Of a stretch of DNA of 7,455 bases, positions 1 to 4,399 are shown piece by piece. Made by a program: the position numbers and the translations under genes. The stretch comes from an uncultured Eubacteriales bacterium (lineage in GTDB: Bacteria > Bacillota > Clostridia > Oscillospirales > Feifaniaceae). The stretch is taken from positions 1-7,455 of the forward strand of contig CABRXB010000049.1 of assembly GCA_902474785.1 (NCBI GenBank). The letters run 5' to 3'. Under the pieces are notes generated by a model that saw only the letters and a list, made by a program, of their open reading frames with translations, had not been told where the DNA came from and searched no databases. The first letter of the stretch is position 1. The number at the start of each line of letters is the position of its first letter.

Positions 1-138
1 TGCGTGCCATATTGAGACCCCCCATATCATTTTTTGTCCAATAACCCATATAGTTTACGCAAGGGAGGGTCGTTTGTCAATGAGTCGCGCTGTGAATCTT
101 TTGCTTTGTTTTTCGTCACTCCTGCTGCGCCGCAAACC

Positions 139-174
139 TTGCATTTTGACAGATCATTTAGTATGATAATAAAT
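139..174 (+). promoter_or_regulatory. Probable sigma-A promoter of glpX
   Basis: Two overlapping promoter readings are visible. TTGCAT (139-144) lies 17 bases before TATGAT (162-167), a 5/6 match to the -10 consensus. A perfect -35 TTGACA (146-151) is followed by AT-rich sequence, TAATAA at 167-172, at the shorter spacing of 15. Either would start transcription about 70-80 bases before the glpX ATG. An imperfect dyad, ATCAT (153-157) with ATGAT (163-167), sits between the elements and could be an operator. That a promoter is here is well supported; which pair is used is not settled. Confidence 0.6.
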
Positions 175-250
175 ACGACGTTTAGCCCCAAAGAGATATT
201 GATGAAAAAAAGGGTGCTGCGATCAGGAATGAAGGGAGAGGTCGTTTTTC

Positions 251-1246
251 ATGAATCTACCCAAAGAGCTGTCGCTGCCCTTGGTGCGCGTCACCGAGGC
301 GGCGGCGTTGCGAGCAGCCCGCACCCAGGGTCGCGGCGACAAAAACGGCACCGACAAAGCGGCGGTCGACGCCATGCGCGGGATGCTCGATTACATCGAC
401 ATCAAGGGATGCGTCATCATTGGAGAAGGGGAAAAGGACGAGGCCCCCATGCTCTACTGCGGCGAAATGGTGGGTATGCAGCAGAGCGACAGCATGGAGG
501 TCGACATCGCCGTTGACCCGGTTGACGGCACCACCATGACCGCCAACGGCATGGGCAACGCCATTTCGGTCATCGCCATGGGCGAGCGGGGCTCGATGAT
601 GAGCATCCCCTGTTTTTATGCGCTCAAGCTGGCCTGCGGCCCCGAGCTGCGCGGCCACATGGATTTGAACGCCTCGCTGTCTGAGAACATCCGCGTGGCG
701 GCGGCGCGGCTTGACAAGTCGTATGCCGATATCACAGTGGCGGTGCTCAACCGCCCGCGCCACGATGCGTTCATCAAAGAGATTCGCGACATTGGATGCC
801 GCATCAAGCTCATTCAGGATGGCGACATAGCGGCCTCCATCGCCACCTGCGACGAGGAGCACGGCATTGACTTCTACTATGGCATCGGCGGCGCGCCCGA
901 GGCGGTGATCTCGGCGGTGGCCATGAAAGCGCTTGAAGGCGATTTGCAGGTCAAGCTGTGGCCTCTCAAAGAGGGGGAAAAGGAGGCGCTGCAAGCCCAG
1001 GGCCTGAGCACGACACGCATCTACACGGCGGAGGATCTGGCAAAAGGCGACAATTTGATCTTCTCGGCCACTGGCGTGACCGACGGGACGCTGCTGCGCG
1101 GCGTGCGTTTTTACGGCGAGAAGGCCAAGACCCACTCGCTGCTCATGCGCAACCAGACCAAGACGGTGCGCTACATCGAGGCCATGCACAATTTGCACTA
1201 TAAGACGTTGCCCTCCAAAGAGCTGCATCGGGAAAATCCGGTGTAG
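251..1246 (+). CDS. glpX: Fructose-1,6-bisphosphatase class II (GlpX)
   Basis: This 331-residue protein matches the GlpX family over its usual length of about 320-340 residues. These enzymes hydrolyse fructose-1,6-bisphosphate to fructose-6-phosphate and phosphate in the cytosol, the irreversible step of gluconeogenesis, using divalent metal. Visible family motifs in order are GRGDKNGTDKAAVDAMR (27-43), the metal-site segment IGEGEKDEAPML (57-68), the lithium-sensitive phosphatase signature DPVDGTT (89-95), QDGDIAASI (189-197), GGAPEAV (213-219) and ATGVTDG (273-279). All expected acidic metal ligands in these motifs appear present, so the enzyme should be active. The ATG at 251 is preceded by a purine-rich AAGGGAGAGG (232-241), and the protein begins as family members do. 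The gene appears monocistronic, with its own promoter upstream and a terminator downstream, and it converges with the two small minus-strand genes. Confidence 0.96.
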   Translation: MNLPKELSLPLVRVTEAAALRAARTQGRGDKNGTDKAAVDAMRGMLDYIDIKGCVIIGEGEKDEAPMLYCGEMVGMQQSDSMEVDIAVDPVDGTTMTANGMGNAISVIAMGERGSMMSIPCFYALKLACGPELRGHMDLNASLSENIRVAAARLDKSYADITVAVLNRPRHDAFIKEIRDIGCRIKLIQDGDIAASIATCDEEHGIDFYYGIGGAPEAVISAVAMKALEGDLQVKLWPLKEGEKEALQAQGLSTTRIYTAEDLAKGDNLIFSATGVTDGTLLRGVRFYGEKAKTHSLLMRNQTKTVRYIEAMHNLHYKTLPSKELHRENPV

Positions 1247-1264
1247 AAAAAGGGGAAACCCGGC

Positions 1265-1300
1265 CCACAAAACGCTGCGCGCAGCGTTTGCGTTTTGTGG
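1265..1300. repeat. 36-nt inverted repeat after glpX with nested palindrome
   Basis: CCACAAAACGC (1265-1275) is the exact reverse complement of GCGTTTTGTGG (1290-1300), giving an 11-bp stem with a 14-base loop. Nested within it is a perfect 18-base palindrome, AACGCTGCGCGCAGCGTT (1271-1288), whose arms overlap the outer stem, so the two folds are mutually exclusive in RNA. There is no T-tract directly after it on either strand, so it is not an ordinary intrinsic terminator. It lies 18 bases past the glpX stop and could protect the 3' end of the mRNA. The function is inference. Confidence 0.75.
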
Positions 1301-1335
1301 CACGCCCTCTTTGCAGCACATAGAATAATAGAAAT

Positions 1336-1379
1336 AAAAAACGGAAAGGGCCCTGGCGGGGCATCCTTTCCGTTTTTTT
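1336..1379. terminator. Bidirectional intrinsic terminator between convergent genes
   Basis: CGGAAAGG (1342-1349) pairs with CCTTTCCG (1365-1372). The loop contains a further GCCC/GGGC pairing, and the stem is flanked by an A-run (1336-1341) and a T-run (1373-1379). Read on the plus strand it ends in seven Ts and would terminate glpX. Read on the minus strand it ends in six Ts followed by more AT-rich sequence and would terminate the two-gene minus-strand unit that stops at 1511. It is the only strong terminator between the converging units. The 130 bases from 1380 to 1510 hold no gene that I can support. Confidence 0.88.
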
Positions 1380-1510
1380 GATGCGGGAACCGTGGCGGCG
1401 CGAAGCGCAAGCCGTGAAAGCGGGACTGATGAGATGTACAGATGGAGAAAACAGGCTTGCGGGCTTTCGGGCAAGATGGGCAAAGTCCGCGAGTCGCTGG
1501 GGCCTCCAGA

Positions 1511-1936
1511 TCAACGCGCCGCCAGATGCACCAGCACGGCGCACACCAGCCCGAGCAGCGGGGCATCCACAAGCAGCAGTCGCACAAAGGCGGCGCGGGA
1601 CAAAAAATGGGTATTCCAGCGATACGGCCGCATGCGGGAATTGAGCCACGTTCCAAAGTCAGAAAGCCCTTGCGCTGCGATGGCGCCCTGCGCCTGAAGC
1701 GAAGGGTCGGCGGGCAGGGTGAGAAAGCTGGCGGCACACAGGAGGGCTGCGTCCTCCAAAAGAGCGGGGGAGCAGCGGGCGGCGTCAAAACCGGCCTGCG
1801 CCAGAAGCGACGGCAGCTCCTGGGAGGCGAGGACGCGGCCCCGGCAGTCGGCGCGGTCAAAGACAGTCAAAAGGGCGCGCAGCAACGCATCGCGCTCGCT
1901 CTGCTCGAGCTGCGAAATCCGATCGATGGTCTGCAT
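1511..1936 (-). CDS. Small putative membrane protein, second paralogue of a tandem pair
   Basis: I do not recognise this 141-residue protein. Residues 4-63 form a predicted helical domain that matches the neighbour encoded at 1995-2390 at 50 of 60 positions; the shared core includes QAGFDAARCSPALLEDA. After residue 63 similarity falls sharply. Scattered matches remain, notably a block AAQGLSDFGTW (residues about 87-97) that aligns with FAKGLTPFGRW in the neighbour. The C-terminus (about 116-138, FVRLLLVDAPLLGLVCAVLV) is hydrophobic enough for one membrane helix, suggesting a tail-anchored protein with a cytoplasmic N-terminal domain; no signal peptide is seen. The ATG has GGTGA six bases upstream, the 3' part of a Shine-Dalgarno sequence. 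It starts 58 bases after its paralogue's stop, probably in one transcript. Among nucleotide differences in the shared half, only 9 of 21 fall at third codon positions, so purifying selection looks weak. Confidence 0.6.
   Translation of the reverse strand: MQTIDRISQLEQSERDALLRALLTVFDRADCRGRVLASQELPSLLAQAGFDAARCSPALLEDAALLCAASFLTLPADPSLQAQGAIAAQGLSDFGTWLNSRMRPYRWNTHFLSRAAFVRLLLVDAPLLGLVCAVLVHLAAR
1749..1930. repeat. Direct repeat copy 1 (shared N-terminal coding half)
   Basis: This 182-base segment aligns without gaps to 2209-2390 at a constant offset of 460 bases. I count 21 mismatches by hand, about 88% identity. The first 50 bases (1749-1798) are identical to 2209-2258, and differences are concentrated in the rest. 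To the left of 1749, nucleotide similarity is lost abruptly. On the minus strand the repeat encodes the N-terminal domain shared by the two small proteins. Confidence 0.92.
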
Positions 1937-1979
1937 GACAATTCACCAGCCTTTGTTTTGCAAAATGAGTGAGAAGAGG

Positions 1980-1992
1980 GGGGATTTTCCCC
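1980..1992 (-). other. Small GC hairpin between the two paralogues
   Basis: GGGG (1980-1983) and CCCC (1989-1992) can pair around a five-base loop, immediately after the stop codon of the upstream minus-strand gene. There is no T-tract after it on the minus strand, so it should not fully terminate. It might attenuate or mark the intercistronic region. It is short and may be incidental. Confidence 0.3.
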
Positions 1993-1994
1993 TT

Positions 1995-2390
1995 TTAAAG
2001 CAGGCGCGAAAAGAGCAGAAAAGAACCCCAGACAACGAGCATAAAGAGGAGGATGCGATGGTGGAAGCCCCCGAAGGTCAGCGCAATCTTTCCGTCTGCG
2101 CGCCACCGTCCAAAAGGGGTGAGACCCTTTGCAAAAAAGCGGATTTCGTCTTTTGCATGCTGCGTCTCAAAGGAGTCGAAAAAATGGCAACTGCAACAAA
2201 AGGTCAGCGCGTCCTCCAAAAGAGCGGGGGAGCAGCGGGCGGCGTCAAAACCGGCCTGTGCCAGAAAGAGTTGCAGCTCCTGGGGGGCGAGGGCGCGGCC
2301 CCGACAGTCGGCGCTGTCAAAGACAGTCAAAAGGGCGCGCAGCAGCCCAGCTTGCTCGCTCTGCTCGAGCTGCGACATGCGGTCGATCAT
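1995..2390 (-). CDS. Small putative membrane protein, first paralogue of a tandem pair
   Basis: This is a 131-residue protein of unrecognised family. Residues 1-61 are a predicted helical domain shared with the product of 1511-1936, including LLRALLTVFD, DCRGR and the block QAGFDAARCSPALLEDA. Residues 62-90 are rich in Cys, His and Phe (CCSCHFF near 65-71) and unlike the neighbour, although FAKGLTPFGRW (86-96) aligns with a similar block there. The C-terminal ~20 residues (ILLFMLVVWGSFLLFSRLL) are strongly hydrophobic and should form a single membrane helix ending at the carboxyl terminus. A longer frame runs upstream, but the start is set by AGGAGGTG (2396-2403), five bases before the ATG at 2390. 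It is the first gene after the promoter at 2491-2519. Function is unknown; the cysteine cluster could bind metal or form disulfides, but that is speculation. Confidence 0.6.
   Translation of the reverse strand: MIDRMSQLEQSEQAGLLRALLTVFDSADCRGRALAPQELQLFLAQAGFDAARCSPALLEDALTFCCSCHFFDSFETQHAKDEIRFFAKGLTPFGRWRADGKIALTFGGFHHRILLFMLVVWGSFLLFSRLL
2209..2390. repeat. Direct repeat copy 2 (shared N-terminal coding half)
   Basis: This is the partner of 1749-1930, offset by 460 bases and gap-free. The 50 bases 2209-2258 are identical in both copies, and the remaining 132 bases carry all 21 differences. The right-hand limit of the repeat coincides with the start codon of the gene at 1995-2390, so its Shine-Dalgarno region is not part of the repeat. 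Confidence 0.92.
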
Positions 2391-2410
2391 TTGGACACCT
2401 CCTCGCTGGC

Positions 2411-2425
2411 GGGGCCAAAGGCCCC
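2411..2425 (-). promoter_or_regulatory. GC-rich hairpin just upstream of the ribosome binding site
   Basis: GGGGCC (2411-2416) and GGCCCC (2420-2425) pair perfectly around a three-base loop, with flanking CTG/CAG able to extend the stem. In the minus-strand mRNA the hairpin ends about seven bases before the AGGAGGTG of the first small gene. It could affect translation or transcript stability in the roughly 95-base leader. It has no T-tract, so it is not a terminator. The role is inferred from position only. Confidence 0.4.
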
Positions 2426-2490
2426 ACAGGTCAGTTTGTGACAACAATGCCATGGGCAATCGGAGCAAACAGGGGGCTACGTCTATCTTC

Positions 2491-2519
2491 AGTATAGTTG
2501 TTTTTTCCTGCAGGGACAA
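2491..2519 (-). promoter_or_regulatory. Sigma-A-type promoter for the minus-strand small-gene pair
   Basis: Read on the minus strand, TTGTCC (2514-2519, 4/6 to the -35 consensus) is followed after exactly 17 bases by TATACT (2491-2496, 5/6 to the -10). Transcription would begin near 2484 and give a leader of about 95 bases before the ATG at 2390. No other equally good promoter is seen for the pair. Confidence 0.65.
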
Positions 2520-2594
2520 GGCAAATCCTGCACAAAGAAAACATGAAAACAACGGCGATATCCACCAAAAAACTCACGCCACATTCAGAGATTA

Positions 2595-2623
2595 TTGACG
2601 AATTTCGAAAATAAAGATAAAAT
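2595..2623 (+). promoter_or_regulatory. Possible distal promoter upstream of the AI-2E-family gene
   Basis: TTGACG (2595-2600, 5/6) is followed after 17 bases by TAAAAT (2618-2623, 5/6) within a strongly AT-rich stretch (about 2590-2655). It points toward the gene at 2864 and would give a leader of about 230 bases. The AT-richness of the stretch makes chance matches more likely. I see no gene or clear RNA element between this site and the proximal promoter, only a weak CTGA/TCAG hairpin near 2659-2669. Confidence 0.45.
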
Positions 2624-2732
2624 ATAAAAGTTATAGCTGCGAAAAAGAAGTAAAAACCTGAAAATCAGAAAGTGCCGGACCTGCCGTCTCCCGTTCAAAC
2701 GCCCCTTTGAGAAGTCAACCGTTCCGCTCCCA

Positions 2733-2762
2733 TTGACGCGGCAAAGACACAAATGATATACT
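2733..2762 (+). promoter_or_regulatory. Proximal sigma-A promoter of the AI-2E-family gene
   Basis: TTGACG (2733-2738, 5/6) and TATACT (2757-2762, 5/6) are separated by 18 bases. The -10 resembles those of the metK promoter and the divergent minus-strand promoter. Transcription would start near 2769, giving a leader of about 95 bases. The rest of the intergenic region between this and the minus-strand promoter holds no open frame that I can support. Confidence 0.7.
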
Positions 2763-2863
2763 AATATATTGGAAGATAACGGCATGTCCACTTTGATCAC
2801 ACAATACAAAAAAGGCGTGAAAAATGCTAAGATCGCCTTTGGGAAGTTGGGAAGGGGTGCAGC

Positions 2864-4081
2864 ATGGCAAGAAAGCGGATCAACCGGGGGTATTTGGAGA
2901 TCTCCCTCTACCTGGCGATCACCGTCTGTATCGGCGTGGCCTTTACCTATTTGCTGTTCAATTCGTCGGGGTTTTTCCTTGGCATCGTCAAGGTGTTTCG
3001 GGTGGTGCGCCCCATTCTCATCGGCTTTATTTTGGCCTATCTGCTGCTGCCGCTGGTGCGTCGGGTGCAGTATTATATCGTGAGCAACGTCTTCAAAAAT
3101 CAATCCAGGAAGTTTCAGTATGTGATGTCGGTGTTTGTCACCTATGTGCTGTTCCTTTTGTTTGTCTTTGCCTTTTTCTATGCGCTGCTGCCCCAGATCG
3201 TCAGCAGTATTATCGACAACATTCAAAATCTCACGCAGTATGCGGAGCTTTTGGCCGGCTGGGTGCTCGAGATCAACGAGAGATACTCCATCTCCACCAT
3301 CGCCGGCTGGACCGAGGAGCAGGTGCGCAACTGGGCCATGGGCCTGGTTGGAAATGGAATCCAGTGGATTTCCAACCGCTTTCCCGGTTTTATCAACCAG
3401 ACCATCAACATGGCCTCCACCGTGTTCAACGCGCTCATCAGCTTTGTGGTGTCGATCTATGTGGTGCTCGACAAGGACACCTTCAAGGGCCAGTTCAAAA
3501 AACTGCTCTACGCGCTGTTCCCGCCCAATGTGGTGGAGACGGTGGTGCGCGTGCTCAAAGACGCCGACCGCATGTTTGGCGGCTTTGTCAGCGGCAAGTT
3601 CATCGACTCGATCATCATCGGCATCCTGTGCTTTGTGTTCATGAAGCTGCTGCACATCCCCGAGGCGGTGCTGATCTCGGCGGTGGTGGGCGTGACCAAC
3701 ATGATCCCGACCTTCGGTCCCTTCATGGGTGGCATCCCCTGCGTCATCCTGATGATTTTTGTCGACTACCGCTACGCGCTCACGCTGGCCATCCTCATCA
3801 TCGTGCTTCAGCAGTTTGACGGCAACGTGCTCGGGCCCAAAATTCTGGGGGATTCGCTTGGCATCTCGGCCTTCTGGGTGGTGTTTTCTGTGGTGTTTTT
3901 CGGGGGCATCTTCGGCGTCTGGGGCATGTTCTTCGGCGTGCCGACCTTTGCCGTGATCTACAAGGAGACGGGGGATTTCATCGACTATCTGCTGCGCAAA
4001 AAACGATATCCCGTCAACGAGGAGGCCTATGCCAAAGCGGGCTTTGTGCCCCGGGCGGCGGAGGAGCAGCCGCAGGAATAG
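2864..4081 (+). CDS. AI-2E family transporter (YdiK/TqsA/PerM type)
   Basis: This 405-residue polytopic membrane protein fits the AI-2E family (Pfam PF01594, formerly UPF0118), whose members are usually about 340-400 residues. Hydrophobic segments are visible near residues 12-32, 48-64, 86-110, 183-203, 244-262, 266-300 and 304-318, with two more across 333-368. The family's characteristic C-terminal part is clear: NMIPTFGPFMGGIP (279-292), then a GNVLGPKILGDSLGISAFWV-like stretch (about 320-339) and GGIFGVWGMFFGVPTFAV (347-364). A soluble region (about 111-182) lies between the third and fourth helices, as is typical. The ATG is preceded by AAGGGG (2852-2857) at six bases. Some relatives export autoinducer-2, others act as Na+/H+ antiporters, and many have no known substrate, so the substrate cannot be named here. 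The gene stands alone, with its own promoters upstream and the metK promoter downstream. Confidence 0.92.
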   Translation: MARKRINRGYLEISLYLAITVCIGVAFTYLLFNSSGFFLGIVKVFRVVRPILIGFILAYLLLPLVRRVQYYIVSNVFKNQSRKFQYVMSVFVTYVLFLLFVFAFFYALLPQIVSSIIDNIQNLTQYAELLAGWVLEINERYSISTIAGWTEEQVRNWAMGLVGNGIQWISNRFPGFINQTINMASTVFNALISFVVSIYVVLDKDTFKGQFKKLLYALFPPNVVETVVRVLKDADRMFGGFVSGKFIDSIIIGILCFVFMKLLHIPEAVLISAVVGVTNMIPTFGPFMGGIPCVILMIFVDYRYALTLAILIIVLQQFDGNVLGPKILGDSLGISAFWVVFSVVFFGGIFGVWGMFFGVPTFAVIYKETGDFIDYLLRKKRYPVNEEAYAKAGFVPRAAEEQPQE

Positions 4082-4084
4082 CTC

Positions 4085-4120
4085 GGACAATCGACGCAAA
4101 ATGACGCATTGTATCCCCTT
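4085..4120 (+). terminator. Weak terminator-like hairpin after the AI-2E-family gene
   Basis: GG plus ACAAT (4085-4091) can pair with ATTGT (4108-4112) and, across a two-base bulge, CC (4115-4116), followed by CCTTTT. The stem is AT-rich and bulged, so termination would be inefficient. An alternative pairing joins GGACAA (4085-4090) to TTGTCC (4121-4126). No better terminator is seen before the metK promoter, so some read-through into the riboswitch region is possible. Confidence 0.3.
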
Positions 4121-4135
4121 TTGTCCAAATACGCA

Positions 4136-4164
4136 TTGACAAACAAAGAAAGACAGGATATACT
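4136..4164 (+). promoter_or_regulatory. Consensus sigma-A promoter of the metK operon
   Basis: A perfect -35 TTGACA (4136-4141) and a 5/6 -10 TATACT (4159-4164) are separated by the optimal 17 bases. Transcription should start near 4171, about 18 bases before the first paired base of the SAM riboswitch. This is the strongest promoter in the window, consistent with control being exerted afterwards by attenuation. Confidence 0.9.
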
Positions 4165-4188
4165 AACGTGCGAACCTACAATTTGATA

Positions 4189-4293
4189 CCTTTATCAAGA
4201 GCGACGGAGGGAACAGGCCCAATGATGTCCGGCAGCCTGCCGCAAGGCGGTAAGGTGCCAAATCCTGCGGCGCAGAGCGCCGGAAGATGAGGG
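4189..4293 (+). promoter_or_regulatory. SAM-I (S-box) riboswitch aptamer
   Basis: The RNA binds S-adenosylmethionine and controls the downstream operon. P1 is formed by CCTTTATC (4189-4196) with GATGAGGG (4286-4293). S-box signatures follow in order: the ATCAAGAG-type start, GGAGGGA (4206-4212), the GGCCCAATGAT core, a CCGGCAGCC segment, a P3 hairpin capped by a GCAA tetraloop (4242-4245), the GGTGCCAAATCC segment and a P4 hairpin GGCGC-AGA-GCGCC (4269-4281) ending in GGAAGATGAG. Its length of 105 nt and its position before metK are typical. Small departures from the usual consensus (AACAGGCCC rather than ACTGGCCC, GGCAGCC rather than GGCAACC) do not disrupt the fold that I can see. Confidence 0.96.
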
Positions 4294-4348
4294 GGAGAGA
4301 ACACCTTGTGGCAACATGCCTCGTCTTTGTGACGAGGCTGTTCTTTTT
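4284..4348 (+). terminator. Riboswitch expression platform: terminator/antiterminator
   Basis: The terminator is GCCTCGTC (4318-4325) with GACGAGGC (4331-4338), extended by AACA/TGTT across one bulged T and followed by TTCTTTTT. The competing antiterminator pairs AAGATGAGG (4284-4292), which overlaps the 3' strand of P1, with CCTCGTCTT (4319-4327), nine pairs with one G-U. When SAM is bound P1 forms, the antiterminator is blocked and transcription stops. When SAM is low the antiterminator forms and metK is transcribed. This is the standard OFF-switch logic, and it can be read directly from the complementarity. Confidence 0.93.
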
Positions 4349-4399
4349 CCCGTAAAAATTGAGGGAATTTTAAATCCGCTATTAAAAAGGAGAAGAGAA

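Noticed and set aside
34..516. 160-codon plus-strand open frame overlapping the glpX start.
   Set aside because: It turns into Arg/His-rich out-of-frame glpX sequence, and it lies across the glpX promoter.
257..1483. 408-codon minus-strand open frame opposite glpX.
   Set aside because: It is antisense to a well-conserved enzyme, passes through the bidirectional terminator and has His/Arg/Val-rich shadow composition.
1749..2390. The repeated block considered as a CRISPR array, mobile element or miniature transposon.
   Set aside because: There are only two copies, with no terminal inverted repeats, no target-site duplication and no spacers. A gene duplication in the minus-strand reading explains it.
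1719..2441. Plus-strand open frames across the direct repeats (also 1442-1972 and 2053-2598).
   Set aside because: They are Lys/Arg/Ser/Ala-rich with no hydrophobic core or family motif. The minus-strand reading has ribosome sites, a promoter, membrane helices and aligned residual homology outside the DNA repeat.
2769..3083. Possible small gene starting at 2769 or 2784 before the AI-2E-family gene.
   Set aside because: After a plausible-looking start it continues out of frame for over 200 bases into the permease gene with Ser/Trp/Cys-rich sequence; there is no proper ribosome site.
2585..4099. 504-codon open frame on the minus strand, very rich in His, Asp, Gly and Lys.
   Set aside because: It lies exactly opposite the AI-2E-family gene, whose helices and motifs are clear. 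The His/Asp-rich composition is what the reverse complement of GC-biased membrane-protein codons gives, and no Shine-Dalgarno site or family motif is seen.
4316..4399. Earlier in-frame ATG giving metK a 28-residue N-terminal extension.
   Set aside because: It lies within the terminator arm of the riboswitch without a ribosome site, while the ATG at 4400 has AAGGAG at seven bases and gives the normal MetK N-terminus.
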